Positions 1 to 14,170 of a stretch of DNA of 64,000 nt are shown one piece after another. This DNA comes from Monarcha castaneiventris obscurior (Eukaryota > Chordata > Aves > Passeriformes > Monarchidae). The notes under the pieces were generated by a model that was not told the DNA's origin, did not search any database, and saw only the letters and a list, made by a program, of their open reading frames with translations. Position 1 is the stretch's first letter. Every line of letters begins with the position of its first letter. The position numbers and the translations under genes are program-made. The stretch spans positions 8,651,501-8,715,500 of the forward strand of contig JAMPIT010000417.1 of assembly GCA_026261815.1 (NCBI GenBank). The letters are read 5' to 3'.

Positions 1-3000
1 CTAAATGCACAAGTAAGATGAAGATTGGTGAATGCTGTTTTATGAAATAAATGCAAAAGCTGGAGGAGTTCATTAAGGGAATGCTTGCAGTGGTGATTTG
101 TGATTTATAGGGAAGCTGCTTTTGAGTAGTGAAGAAAAATGCTGCCCATGCAGAGAAAGATGTATTGCCTGAGAGAGGAAATGTATGATCTAATTAGCTA
201 ACAGTAGGGATTCACCCACTGCCCCTTTCCCTCTTCCACAGGCCATAACTACAATTAGGAGTCGTGTCTAAAGCATGTTGTCCAACTTGCTTTTTACAGG
301 ACTATTTCAAGCACTAATGTGGACACAATTTAATGTCCTTCAAAATGGTGTGTTTGACTATAGCAATCTCAACCTATTGAAATGCTTTTTAAAAGCATAA
401 TATATTGTCCTTCCTGGCTAATGTGCTATATAATACCAGCCTCATGCAAGTGGTGGTTGTTACTATTTTCCTGGCCTAATTGTGCCCTTGGTTGTAGAAG
501 CTGGTAGTGAAGAGTGGGTAGAGAACAGGGAAGCCAAACATGGGAAGATTGTGGGAAATAGTTCTGTCTCTGTGTGAAGGAGTTCAGGGTGGTGAGTAAG
601 TGAGCTGGACCAGCAGGATGAGTAAGAGTCTGAAGGCATTATTAAGTTTCTCCTACCTGTTTACTAGCTGGCAGTCACATCTGTAGGGTGAGGATGCGTG
701 TTTGCTGCTAATAGGCTTAGCTTCAGTCTGAATAACAGGTGCTGTGGAGAACAGTGGGAGGAAGACAGAAAGCCTGTCTGCTGACCAGGAAGCTTGTTGT
801 CTTCTTACAGCTCCCCTACTTGGTCCAGCTGTGCAGTGCTGCAGGTGCTCAGCATGAGTGTTACAATACAGAAAAGACCCAACTCAACCAGAACTGAAAT
901 TTCAAAAGAAGGGGAAGGAAACAAACAGGCCTTAAACTGTTTTTAATAGATATTGTAGTCCTTTTTCCTGCTCGCTTGTTTGATTAGACAAAACCATTTC
1001 TTTCCTCCTTGGAGTCCCACCTTCTTACCTCTCCTTTGGCCCTCATGGGTCTGCACAGAATCTCTGTTATACTTGTGCCCTGCTTTACTTAGGTGGATAC
1101 ATCACCAGCTGATTTTTTTTTAATCCTTCTAATTTCTGCATTATCTATTCCCAAGGCTGCATGACATTTCTTCTTAGATTAATAGACGAAAGGAAACAAA
1201 AGTGGAATTTTTAGTCAAATTGCCTTGGAAGAAAAAGCCTTAAGAAGCTGTCTGACATTCTGAAATTTTACTGGAAATTCGTTTGTGTAAAGTTGTCATA
1301 TTAAAAATGCTTTAATGGTTTTGTTTTGTCTTGCCAGACATAGTCTGCTGTGAAGTGAAATTCAGGATGTAAAATTCCAGAAAGATCAGGTTTTATTGTG
1401 GGAGTTAATAGGAGTTTCAAAGCTGATCACACTGTGGTCTGTTAAGTCTTAACAATGAAGTGGTCACTGCTGTTCATAATGAAGCATTAAATATACTGAA
1501 ATGGGGCTGTCAAAACAGTTTCTTCTAGAGATTTGTTCATTTTAGAGACTTTAAACTTAAGAAAGGACATCTTTTAAAAGACTGATCTGAAAAATAACAC
1601 CATTTGGACCAGGGTTATTTCTGATATAACTTCAGTGACTTAAAGAGCTGGATTTAGTCTTTTATGCCAATTGACTCCCCTGGGTAAGCTTCATTTCTTT
1701 ATCCACTATCCATCTTGGACCGATCTGACCTGATAGCAAAAGACACATGATGTGGTTGAAAATGAAATACTGCCTTGGGGCAGAAGGATAAACTGTGTGG
1801 CCTCCTGAGGTCCTCCCAGCAATGCTTTCTATAATTCTATTAGATTAAGTGAGGAAAGAAGTAGCGTGGAAAGCACAAAACAGGCTAAGTCATAAACTAG
1901 CAATTAAACTGGGAGCTGGGCTGGGCTGCAGCAGAAAATGTACAATCTATCCCAATTAAGAGCTGTATCTCAAGAGAAACTGGGAGCCTGACGCAGGTGC
2001 TGACAGCAGGGAAAACACTGTTCTGGCGGCAGCAACTGCTTTCTCCTGGTGCTTATGCAGATCTGTGGGGGTCCTTATGCAGCTCAAGGCTGTGCTCTGT
2101 TTTTAATAATTACCGTATCTATGATGTTCAGGTGACAATTGCTCTCAGTTGTGGTCTCATCTGCCTGCACAAACTCAGCAGAGTGATGACAGATTATTTG
2201 CTAATGGCAGGAAGACACCCCTGTTTTTGACACCTGCATGATGGGACCCCTCTCTCCCCATGCATTTTCAGTCCTTTTCCTATCTCAATATCCTCTCCTT
2301 GATGGATAATATCCCCCTCTGCTTGCTCTTAACAAGTAATTTTTCCATCTTGCAGATGGTACTCTGTGGAACCTAGGGCTGAGGGACTTCTAGGACCTTC
2401 TGCAGCAAAGGTGGAGTCAGAGCAGGAGCTCTTCAAGGGCCACGTTGGCCTCCACAACGTCTCTTTTGGCCCAGGGGCACATCATCTCTCTACTTCTCGT
2501 GTCCTATTTCCTCCTGCTGTCATTTTGCCTGGAGAACAATGTCTTCTCTGCCAGTTGCCCTTGGCTCTGTTGACCCGGAACAACAATGCTTGGGGGAGGG
2601 AGAAAGAAGAGAGCTACTCAGTCTTGAGTCTTTTCAGGGCTCTTTAGCTGTTGTGACTCCCTGTCGAAGTCACCTGAGAGATGGGGATGTTGCTCAGTCT
2701 AGGGTGTAATTTCCTGGCAGGAGACCACCAGCTGAGTCCTGGCAGCCTCATCCCTGCTCTTCAGAGCTTGCTGCAGTGTAACTTTGTCAGACACTGGCTG
2801 TTCTCCTTCTAACTTGGAGTTTTGGTCGGGGGTTTTGGTAGATGTTTTTTACTCCTTGGAGGTCTTTCTCTCATTTTTCTGTCATGGCTTCACATATTTC
2901 CTCTCCTAGAGCTGTTTGTCAGGAGAAGCTTAGAACTGCTCCCTTTCCTGGTCTCTGAGATTTAATCTGGCAATGTTTAAAAGGGAAACGTGACAGACCC

Positions 3001-5479
3001 TACATGTCAAGCTGGGGTCAGGGATGGGGTCAGTTTGATGAGTTTCCCTCCAGCCAGATATACATCAATTGGAGATATGTGGAGCCTGTAATCTTTCTGC
3101 ACAAGTACTAGAAAAATAGACAATGTGAGGGCTGCAAGTTAGGGACTGTGAGGAAAAGGGTATAAAGGCAGATGTGATCGACTTCTGTGTCCCAAACAGG
3201 AGAAATGCAGGAGCAGTAGGGGAACAGGAATATGTAGGACATATGTAGGTCTACATTCCTTCAAGAGCCCAAAGGATTTGCTGTGGCAGATTGAGAGGGT
3301 GGGATTTAGGGATGGGAAGACCTAAGGCTTTTCCCATCTTTTAGAATGCTGTATGGAAATGAAGTGGGAGGAAAAGTAATTTTTGCGTGAGCCACTGAGG
3401 GAAAATGAGGGTACAGGGCAGACCTTGCAGGTGGAAGGGCAGGTGGTAAGAATAAATAACAGAAAGGAGATTTTCAGGGCCAAGCTCTCAAGGCCAAGGG
3501 CAGACAGGGGGGTTCAGAGCCATGATGAGGAAGGTCACTGGTAGCCATCAGTTTAGGCTGAAGATGTAGGGCCTGCGTTAGAACAAGGCAGGAAGAGTTA
3601 AAATCTATGTGACAGGGTTGACACTGGGATTTGAGAGGGCAGTAGCAAGAATCCAGAATGATAAACCTAGGAATAGTGTGGGGAGATAAGAACAGCAAGC
3701 TGTGATGCTGTGAGCAGCAGTGGCTGGAGACAGCGCATCCAGGTGAGACCAGAAAAAATAGAGTAGCTATACTAAGGGCACTGTCAGACTATCAGGCTGG
3801 AAGAGTGTGAAGACATGTTGGAAATTCATATTTGAGTACAGCTCTTCTGAGGGAATTTCTGAGTGGAAGGAAATAGGTATCTACAGCTGGTACCCATACA
3901 TCTCCATAAACACATTTAAAACACAAATTAATTCCGGTGCTATCTCTGCTATCTCTATTTTCCTTTGCTGGAAAGTGCCATGACCTTTCTGCTTAAACCT
4001 TTTTTTGGTGGGGGGGCACGGGGAGTGGGGAACAGCACATATGCCTAATTGTGATGCTGCATCATGAATACATTCAGGGAATGGAAAGAGAACCTGCACC
4101 TCACCTGACCAAGCAGAAATGCCCACTACAACTTGAGCATCAGTATCTCACAACAGAAATGTCATGATCAGTTCATACAGCGGAAGGAATGGAAGAAATA
4201 TTTTCTGTGTTGGTTTCCCTTCTCTGCTTTTGATAACTCATTTTGATTCCTGTGAAGCATTGCTCTCTCTAACAGTTTTGTGTGGCCATTGTGGGCCATA
4301 TCTAGGACTTTGTTTCTGGGATGCTGGGTGGCTTCAGTTTGAGGACTGTAAAACTGGAAGTGTTGAGTTTCAGGTTACAGTTGAAGCATCAGGCATAAAA
4401 TCAGCTTGTAGGCACAGCAGAACAGAGTATCTAGGAATGATGTCTTGCAGGGTTAAGATAATGCTTTTCAGTGCCGTTGTCAGCAGAGAGAGGCTGCAGT
4501 GAACGTGAAAATGTTAGATGAGGAAGGAATGCTGGTGGGTTTAGAAAGAGTAACAAGTATGGGTTTCTTCTAACAGGTAAATGCAGAGGAAAGAATGCTG
4601 CAAGGCTCTGGATGGAGGTATCTGGGGAGGTAGTGAAGGCAGTAAAGGAGCATTCTTAATGTCATGGAACTGGATAAGAGCAGGAAGATGGTTCTGGTAT
4701 GAGCGAAAGCAGAGCAATGCTAACCCTGCCCTCTGGTTTCTGTACCTTTTGATGTATGGGGCTATTTCCCTTAAGCAGAATATGTCATTGCTCTCGATGG
4801 CACTCACAGCTAAGATTGCCAGTAGGTTGGCTTTCCTTCTTCGCTGAGATAGAAGTGATCCCTGAATGCCATCTTGGTCCACAGCTATTTTGGTACTTGA
4901 TTCCTCTTCCCTGTCCATGCCTCTTGCCTTTATCCTCCTGTCTCTGCACATGGAGGTCTTATTCTGCTACACCTCCCCATGCATCAGCCCTCCCCATGAC
5001 CTTAACACTGCTTAGTTCCTCTCATGTACTTTGCTTTCCAGGGTTATAAACTGTGGTCAGAAAAATAGCCACTGCTCATTCTATCCACTGCCACCCTCTC
5101 CTACCCCCTCTCTTCTCCATCTGGTCCTAGGGAAGAGCTTGTGCCCTGTTCAGCTGGCTACTTCTGGCACAAAGCTGGGCTCGTGTAGGAGCGAGAGGGC
5201 TGTGCCCATGTCGGATGTGTGTCTCTGTGCGGGCGAGGAGCATCCGAGGCAGGCACCCTTTCCTCCTTTTATCAGACTGCGCTCATTTATTATACCATCT
5301 GTTTTCCCAGTGCTGGAGATGATGCTGGGGATATGTGACTTGGGGCACTCAGGCAGAAACTGGCCTGCACAAGGCCGGCCATGTGTTTGCCTCCTAGCAA
5401 TGCAGCGGTCAGCAGCAAATTCTTTGCTGCTGCCTCCTCTCAGTATGGGAGAGAGCAAGTGTGGGCCTGGGTGTGTAGG
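1..5479. other. Intergenic 5' flank, distal part
   Basis: I see no exon, RNA gene or promoter here that I can support. Open frames are short, overlap on both strands and resemble no family I know. Base composition is ordinary AT-leaning avian non-coding DNA. The only assignable element is a CR1-like 3' end near 1,735-1,850. In human the next gene on this side is, from memory, IFT27; nothing in this stretch resembles it. Confidence 0.6.
1735..1850 (+). repeat. CR1-like LINE 3' end remnant
   Basis: The segment runs through GGCCTCCTGAGGTCCTCCCA and shortly after ends TTCTATAATTCTATTAG. This follows the layout of a CR1 3' terminus: a 'gatctc..gaggtccctccca' block just before tandem ATTCTATGA copies. 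It is diverged, and the 5' limit is uncertain. The orientation is + because the terminal octamers lie at the right end. Confidence 0.5.
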
Positions 5480-5960
5480 AGACACAAAGAGATGAAATGT
5501 GGCAGGGGGAGAAGGGGAGAGAGACACTGGGGTACATGTGTATCAGCTGGAGAGAACTGTGGGAAGGAGGGACGGACAGACAGATGGGCAGAGTTCGGGA
5601 GAAAGAAGAAGAATGGATTGAAGAGAGGGAAAAAAGGAACTGTGCAGGGAGAGACAAAGAAACAGACTGGCTGGGGGGCAGCAAGAGAAAGGCTGTGAAG
5701 GAAGGAAAGACAGGCAGATTTGGCAGGGTTGTGTGGAAATCAATGGATTGACTGTGGGAGAGAGATGTGTGCCAGCCAGGTACTACACTCATAGGTAAGT
5801 GGATAACTACAGAGGTGGGGATAAATTCAGTGTGTGTATGTTTATATAGGCCTGTGTAAGGGTGAGCTGAATGAATGAGAGTGAGGAAGAGGAGCCATAA
5901 GGAAAGAGGAGAGTGAAAGCAGAGCAACAAAAGAACAAGGCTAGATAGAGGTGAATCCTT
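5480..5960. repeat. Polypurine (G/A-rich) low-complexity tract
   Basis: The + strand is very rich in G and A over roughly 480 bases, with runs such as GAAAGAAGAAGAATGGATTG. This composition explains the overlapping open frames of up to 208 codons on both strands, which encode Lys/Glu/Arg-rich or Ser/Leu/Phe-rich strings. I interpret them as composition artefacts and not genes. Confidence 0.6.
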
Positions 5961-6419
5961 GGAATGCAAACAAGAGCTGGTATCAGGCAGTGGGGAGGAA
6001 GGGATTTGTATGAAAAGAGGGGAGACTAACAGCACTCATATATGTTTGGGGCTGAGGTGTTCTTACTGGAACCTGAGAGGACACAGGGCAGACATCAGAG
6101 CACAATTCCCCAGTATTAAACAGAAGCATTTTTATGCATGCAGGGCTCGCTGCCACTGCACAGAGAGACCCAGTGGACCCGGGAATGTAAATGCCACTAT
6201 GCTAGTGCAGACTGTTTCCTGCCTGCTGAACTGCAATGTGTACCTGAGCATTTGCAACTTGTGGACTGCCTTTGTCAAGCGTATCTGCTTGACTATTAGA
6301 AGCTGTTTAAGATGGCAGCTCAGGTATTTATTTATCTTCCTTTCCCTTTCCTCTTGCCCTTTTCCTCACAGTGTACTCACAATAGAAAGGGAGACATGAA
6401 AAAGTAGTGCCCTGATTCA

Positions 6420-6740
6420 CAGGCACTTTCTTATTTCTTCTGCCTTGTTTCATAGACACCACTTTGCTTTGCTGCCTGACTTGACCTTCCCCTCTTCCCT
6501 TTGACCATTTCTTTCCTCTGCTTTTTTTTTCCTACTTCTTTCTCTCTTCCTTCAGTTTTCTATCATTTAAAGTTTTTTATTGTCCCTATAACTCCATCCC
6601 CCTTTCTCTATTGTGTTCTAGACTAGGAGCCTTGTTTCTTTCCTTCTGCTCCTTTTCTCTCTCCCCGATTCCTCCATCTCCTTCTGTCTGTGCCTGTCTG
6701 CCTGCTTTCTCTCACTCACTGTCTGTCTCTCTTGAACTGG
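6420..6740. repeat. Polypyrimidine (C/T-rich) low-complexity tract
   Basis: The + strand is strongly C/T biased, including CTTTTTTTTTCCTACTTCTT and a series of TCTCT and CTGTCTG motifs. It lies about 0.5 kb downstream of the polypurine tract of opposite bias. No gene is supported in it. Confidence 0.55.
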
Positions 6741-9700
6741 GTTGTGAATTCTGTTGGCATCAGAGCGGGACAAACTGTAAAACCGAGGTTCCCGGAGGGC
6801 CAGGTTGTGATCATTTTATTTTTACAATGTCCTTGGATGTGTAAAGGTGTTTGTTTGAGGGGGAGGAGCAGTGCATGTGCTCCATGCAGGAGAAGAGAGA
6901 GGAGTGCAGGCCAGAACAAATGAAGCTTATAACCAATATAGGTCAGTTGCAGAGAAGAGTCCCAATGGTCTGTGAAAGGGAGAAGTGTTTTGTCATTTCA
7001 GACTGGCTAGTGGAAAGATGGCAAATGAATAGTTTTATCTAACAGACGCAGGGGAAGTGTCCTGTCAGAGAATGCAGTAGTGGTGAGCATGGGAGGAGGC
7101 CCAGCTCTGCACAGGGGATTGCTCATCTCCCAGCCACTCCCATAACTGAGGGAAAAAACAGCCTTTCTCCTGCTCCAAGCTGCCTACTTCTGAGCATGTT
7201 CCCATGTCTCTGCTATGGACTGCAGAGCATGGCTGAGAGATGCTTCCCTGTGTCCTCTGCCAGACTTGCTCACCGTGTCAAAGGGGACAACAACCGAGCA
7301 AACAAATTAGGAAAGCACAAAGGAGAACCATAACCCCACACCTTTGGAGGATGGGCTGGCGTGCTTGGTGAGCCTCTGCTTGGTGAGCCTCTGCTGCCAA
7401 AGAGACCCACACAGTGGCAGAGAGGCATCATCAAGGCCCTGAGCTTGCCCTGGTGGAGTTGTGTGAGCCAAACGCACAGCTGGGAATTGTTTTGCTCTGC
7501 AATAGGCTCCTCACTTCGCATGATTTGCCACCATGTGAGTAAACCCTGCTTTCTGATCATTCCCAGAAATTTTCAAAAGTGGTCAGTAGCTGCAGTGAAT
7601 GACTGAAAGTGTCAAATACTGATGAACCCACCATTTGGCCTTGGGACTTTTGATTTAATTTCTATTAAGAAATTTGTTGGTTTATTACATCAAAGCTGTT
7701 CTGTTAATATGACATTAAAACATCAAAACAGAAATCCAGATTTTAGAGGTGTTGGAGCCTCTACATCTCTCTAAATTCAATGTGAGATGCTGACTGCTTA
7801 ACACAGCTGAAAATCAGGACAGTTCCTTGGTGTCTAAACATGGAGTTAGAAGCCTAAATAGATGTGTGTGTTTTGCTTACTTTTTTAAAGGAGGCCTTTA
7901 TTCCCAAGACAGAGAATACCACCTCTCGACAATTTCTATCCATGGAATACTCTTCTGTGCATCACCATAATGCTCCAGTCTAGCATCTGACTGGCTTAAT
8001 CTGATGTGTTTAACCTACTTCCTCTATAGGAATTCACTTGGGGGATCCTAAACCATTACAATGGTAATATGAATATAAATCCTAGGAATTAATACAATAC
8101 AAGAGCTCTGTGGTCACAATATATCAGCTGACTTGCTCTGAACAGTGTCTTAGGTCCTTGTACACCTCATGGGATGCCTCCCCGACTATGTGGGACTACA
8201 GAAGTAAATCTTTCTCACATTAAAATTGGTAACCTGTTACTGGCATCAGTTGGATACAGTTGATTCTGAATTCTCTTAGAATGCCAATTCGCCAAACTCC
8301 TGAATAGGTGCTGTGATATGTGCTTTTCTTGATTTGTCCCTCTGAAAATTCAGAGGGATGAAATAGCTTATCCTAGACACTAACCATTTCTCCTGCTTTT
8401 CTTGGGATGTTCCTTCAAGTATCCTTTTAACCCTGATATACTACTGAGCATCAGAGAGGTTAAATGTCCAATATCCCTGCCCCGATACCCTAAACTATCT
8501 GACAGAAGAAAAGCTCAGGGTATCCTAAAGATGAAAGTCTGCATAGCTGTCTTGCAGAAGGGTTACCTGTGTCAGTACCACCAGACCTAGGAGAGCAAGT
8601 CTGTCCACGGAGGAAGCCCCAGATATCTCTGTGGCTGCCGAGGTCTAGGTGGCAAAAGCTCATATTAGGGCTGGATTGTGGCTTTAAATGATGACACTGA
8701 ATAGATGCAGCTGCACAAGATCCTCTTGCCTGTCCCCATCTGTGCCCTTTACACTGGAAGGAAGACTGATATCACAGGATATCGATCAGTGTCAACACAA
8801 ACCATCCTCACTGTAGGCCTCACCTTTACCTCAGCATTTATCATTGCACTGATGCTTCCAAGAAGATTCTGAAAGCCTTTAGAAAAAAGTGTGGTCTTTC
8901 TCTCTTTTGACTTATTCTTTGCAATTCTCTGATTGCTATATTTACATGGAAACAGGCTTGGTTTTTTTTCTTTAAGAACCAAACCACACCCCATGTACAT
9001 TTCCTCAGTGGAGTTTCATAAAACTGTTTGTCAAGAAATGATGACTGCTTTTAGTTTGGTTTCTGAAGTTGACCAGGAGAGGCCACACCTTCCATGAGAC
9101 ACAAATCAGGAGTGAGAGTCTAATCTAGTTACAGTCAGTGGATAAATGGACAAAGGCTTTACTGAGGGCAACACAGTTATTTCAGGCACAATGGGCAGTG
9201 AGACCCATTGCCTCTCTGATCCGTTCTGGAGACCTTTCCCTGTGCTTTAGACCCTAGAGCAGATTCTGATTACAAAACCTGTGCCAAACAACTTTTCACC
9301 AACTTTTTGTTGCCTGGAATATGTTTTCAGGGTTGGATGTATGTAAATGTCAGTGGGAACTGTGTGCCTGGCTTTGGATATGAATGGGAACTAAAAAGAG
9401 GATTTCCATGAAGGATCTGGGGATACAGTAAAGGAGAAACAATGGCTGTATGCTTGGGAATAAGTGGGTCTCAAGCTGGATTTCTATGTGCATGGTTAAT
9501 GTAGGGGTAAGGGAATATAGAGGCATGTATTTATTTATATGCAAGATAGTCCCACATGAAGGTAGCCTGGGATTATAGATTAAGTGTAGCAAAATAGAAA
9601 AATGTGTGTTCTGGAGAGGATAAGTATGAGGCACAGCATCTGAGTGGGGAAAAGTGTCTTTAGTTTAGCATACTTATGTAAATACATAGGGATAGACGTG

Positions 9701-12700
9701 CTGGTGGGAGGGGGAATGTTCTCACAACTTATTTTCTCTGCTAGTCGGATTCGGTAAGTTTGTGTATCTATATATACACATATGCATATATCCTCACTGA
9801 GGGCGCTTTACCAAATACTAGAATTCCAGCTAGAATGACTTGTTAGCAGCCTGCCCTCTGTTAGAGCTAATGGGTTGCAGGTATTGATTTTTTTTCTATT
9901 TCTATTGATTAGGAGGCTGCTGTACATACAAACCTTAGCATAGCATGGAAAGAGAAAGGGAGGCAAAACAGTTCACATCCCAGCAACTCATCATGGTGGA
10001 AAATTCATCCTGGGAATCTCAGTCTTCTCCAACTATATCTTCCAAGTAGAGAAGGAAGTAATTCCTTTTTTGCAGAAATCAACCACCAGGGCTCATGAGA
10101 GAGCACTTTTTGTTTCCCAACCATCTTCAAATATACCATTCAATGGAAGAAAAGGTCGTGTGAGAAAAAGGAGTCTCACATGGAAAGCACAGGAATCATA
10201 GCTTCAAGACTCAATCTGAAACAGTTTTCTTGGGTACCTGAGGGCATCCAATTCATTCATAACAGCACCCAGATGTCACTAAAATCAGTGGAAACACTTT
10301 CACTTTGGTGTGCTTTGTCATTATGTTCTGGATTTTTCAGTGCCTTAGTGCCTCCACAAACTAATGAACATGTTACTTTGTTGTGAGGCTGAGCTGCTGG
10401 TACAACATTTAGCTTGGAAGAGGACGTAAGTGAGAAACCGAGGGACTTCTGTATGGCAGCATTAGAACCTCATACTTGGTGCCTGCCAGAGTCCACTCCT
10501 GTCTATCATAAGAATTTTTTAATGCACTCTCAGAGCAGCACCTGCACCCATTTTGCATGGAAATCTGCTCATTTTAATTGACAGAGCTCCATATCCTGTA
10601 TCTCCCTTCTTTCTTACTTCTGGTCACAGTGTTACACTAGAGATGACTTCTCTGTAGTATTGAATGTCTGATGTTTAAACTGTGTTGTGGATCTTCAAGT
10701 TATATGAACCTGAAGATAAGAAGAGAGGACCAGTGAGGCTTTTTCCATCAGTATTTATCTCCCTATGTCTATCATCTCCATCTCTAGCTCCTTCACCTGC
10801 GATTCTCTGGCAAAAACCACAAATCTTCTTTCCATGGCTTGCTAGTTTGTTGAACTGGTCTAAGAAAACCACCAGCATGCAGGTATGATGCGAATAATGT
10901 TTCTTAAGTGCTTTGGGACCCTCAGCTTTGAATGTCAGTGATGACTGCTCTGATTACCCCATCTGCTTTTCTTACAATACAGATATGTGACTTTTTTCTT
11001 CTCCAGTGAAATATCTTACATTTTCATTCTCTTCAGACACCATATTTCTTCTCTGCCCCACTGGCTTCCAGTTCTATGATCACCCTAACCCCAGTTTGTT
11101 TTTCCTGACATCTCCTCTGCTGGTGCATTTTCCTATTAACACCTCTGTTCTGCCTGCAAATACAGCTGCATCAACTCTATCTCTTTTACATCTCATTACA
11201 GCAGCTCCTTCTGAGCTGGCCTCCCCAGGATGAAGATTCCTAGATCCAATTTTTATACACTATCGCTGTTTGATTTTATCCTGTGTGCCAAAGAGCTCCA
11301 CTGCAGCACTCAATCCACAAACACTATTCAGTCTCATTACCATCCCATGGAGTTGCTTCCGACTTTGTGCCCTTCATCTCGCTTCCTGCATCTTTCTCGT
11401 GCCCCTTTTATTCCTACAGCACTGCCCCTTCTCTCCACAAATAGCAGCACTCTTGGTTTGCCATTGGAAGCAGACTTCCTGTGGCTCCCTGTCTCATCAG
11501 CTTCTCAAGTAATTTAAAATGTAATTTAAAATCTCTCTGTTTCCTCCAGACTATTAATTTCTCTCTCCTTACTCTTCTATAGATGTCATTCTGTGTTGTG
11601 CTATTCAGAAGATGCGATTGTTGTAAAAATCTGCCACAGTGTTTTTATTCTGTATTCTTGTTTTGTATTACCATTTTTAATGATTCTTTGTAGGAAAGAT
11701 GAAATCTCAGCACAGCATCTAACCACAGCACAAGCAGTCACACAGGACAGTCTGGCATTTGCATTGCCTTTGTTCCATTCTTCTCCTGTGGCATTTAGAA
11801 CTGTAGAGGGATTATTGTGAATGGTCTAAGAGTATATAAGTAGGGTAGCAGGAAGAGAATTATTTCTGGCAATTGGGAAGTGTGAGGCAGGAAGCTGTGT
11901 TTAGTTCTGATCCTGAGATGTGCTGAGTTCTCATAGGTCTCACTCCTCTTTGCCACCCTGCAAACATGGCCTTTTTACACTGGCAATATCTTTGGGGAGA
12001 ACATGCCCTTCTCTTGTTGCTGTAATGCACTCTTTGAGAGTACAGAGTAAATGAGGAGCCAACCTTTCTTGGAGGTCCACAGATTTCCAGAGTGGCTTTC
12101 TTGTCCACATATGAGATGTTTGTGCCTGATGGATTTAAGTGCAAGAATAGCCAAATGAGGTTTTTTCTTCTTCAGAATCTTTCAGGCCCCCGGCCCAGAC
12201 TTTCTGTCTTCCTTTGAAGAATGAGAAGATTTGAATATTGGGGTTGGGTTGGAAAGGAACAACTACCAGTACAAAAAGAAAATGCTCAGAGTCCCAGGAA
12301 TTACTTATTCTTCCCTTATGCCTTCCCTCTTCAAGGCCCCTTCCTTCTTTCAGGTGAAATATAAGGGGAGGAGAGGCCCTTCTCTTCTCTGGCTTTCCCA
12401 ACTAAGAGCCTCAGGGGAGCTTCTTCCTCAACACAGGCAGTCCCTGTAGAGCCATAATCTCCCACCAGCTATGGGATGTTCTCCACGTCTCTCTGCCTCT
12501 CAAATTCCTTTGCACCAAGGACAGCAGTTCAGAGAGCCTGTCCACAAACTACCATCCTCCATGTTCTTGCAGCAGGCTATACTCAGAGTACTAAAAATGC
12601 AGAGTACAATATGCACCTGCCCCCTCGTTCATCACCAGCTGTTCAGCAGCTCCAAGGGTACAGAAAGAGCCACCCCCCCCAACCCCCCCCCAGCTCCTAT

Positions 12701-13789
12701 GGCAGAGGGCAAGGCTGGGAATCCCCTAGATGAAGTAGGTACTGTGTTTTTCCACAGAAAATATTTCAGTGCCCTCAGCTGTGAGGGCAGCCTGGATTAT
12801 GCCCTCCAAATGGGAGAAATTATCAAGAGTCTGTAGGGGCAGCCAGTGGCCCCCTGGCTGCTTGCTATAGAGGCCTTCATGTCCATTAGTCCTGGGACAG
12901 ATTGTCCTGGAAGGGCAGTCCCAGTCTGCACCCAGAGAGGGAGTAGGGAGAAGAGATAACTGGAGTTATGAAATTGCAGCATGGCTGAAGCCCTCCAACT
13001 GGTTCAACTTCCCAGCACCCCCTTCCCCCAGCGCTGCTCCCCCGCACAGAACAGCAGTGAACCTAAAGCAGATCTTCTGGTCTCATTTTTCACTGAACAA
13101 TGAATCTGATCAGAGAGAAACAAAATCGGTAGCATCAAGAATTAGATTATTTCTTTTCTTCATGATTGTTGCATTAATGAGCAGCTACATGTATAGAACC
13201 AGGAGGTGACTAATGTAATTAACCTGGTGTAATGATACTGCTGAGGAAGAGAGAGAGGATTATGACATACTTAGATGTCAGTATTGCACAATTTTGTATG
13301 TGTTCCCTGTACTATCAGGTTGTGTCTGACACAGAAAACTTAAGCAGTGATAGATTTCAGTCTGCATCCATTCAGCTCATGCATCTTTCTGTGTAAAATG
13401 AGGATGTGAAAGGTGGATTGCTTTCCCAGGGTTGAGGGGGTGGAGGTATTCAATTTTGGTGGTTCCTTTCCTTAACGAAATGATACTAATTATCATAAAT
13501 CGTCCTTTCTCATGAAGAATCTTCCCAAAATGTCTGCTTCTTGGAGCAGGCATTGGGATTTCGCCAAAAGCTCTAAAGACAAAGTAAGAACACAGGGATC
13601 CACACAACACTGGTCAGGGGGAGGCAGAGGGACGGAAAACGAGCAGCATCGAGCCATATGCAACTTGCAGCAAACCCGAGAAGAGTGAAGATCAAGCACT
13701 TAAAAACCATAACGACAGCAATAAGAGCAGAAATCCATGCTTGTTTTTAAATTACCCTTCCCCGTTACATTCCCCCCGCCTCCTGGGGC
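6741..13789. other. Intergenic 5' flank, proximal part
   Basis: No exon or RNA gene is recognisable. Minor items are a perfect 15-bp direct duplication (GCTTGGTGAGCCTCT, at 7363-7377 and 7378-7392), a C-run cluster near 12,673-12,691, and an 11-bp tandem of GTAATTTAAAA near 11,511-11,531. Distal enhancers of CACNG2 could lie here, but nothing in the sequence singles one out. Confidence 0.55.
7363..7392. repeat. Perfect 15-bp direct duplication (2 copies)
   Basis: GCTTGGTGAGCCTCT occurs twice head to tail with no mismatch. It is probably a recent slippage duplication and no function is implied. Confidence 0.9.
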
Positions 13790-14170
13790 CAGAAACGGCC
13801 GGCTGAAGTTTCGTGCGGGTCTAACCGCGGCGTGCGGGTCGCACTCCCAGCGCCGGGCACCCCACGGCGGGGATACGAAGGAGGCTGAGCTGTGGGGCGG
13901 CGGTGGGGCGGGAAGGGCTGTAAGCGAGGGGCACCCCCGGCGCCGTCTCTCCCCGCTGGGCTCCGCGGCGGCCCCGGGGCAGCGACCCCGGCCGGTGCCG
14001 GCAGCGGCGGGCGAGGCGCAGGGCGGGGGCAGGCGGCCCCCCCGCCCCTCGCTGCCCGCCCGCCGCCTGTGCCTGCCCGCGCAGCGCGGAGCGGGGCGGA
14101 GGCGGAGGGCGGCTGCCGCCCGCGGATGCTGGGGCGCGGGCGGCGCGGGCAGGGCGGGCGGCGCGGGCAG

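Noticed and set aside
4560..4582. TTTCTTCTAACAG|GTAAATG as a recursive splice site
   Set aside because: It is a good composite, but it lies upstream of the promoter, outside any intron I can support.
5409..6035. 208-codon minus-strand frame rich in Ser, Leu and Phe
   Set aside because: It is the complement of a polypurine tract, and the protein is pure low complexity.
1..13789. Exons of the neighbouring upstream gene (IFT27 in human order)
   Set aside because: No frame in the 5' flank resembles a small GTPase such as IFT27, and none has paired splice sites that I could support.
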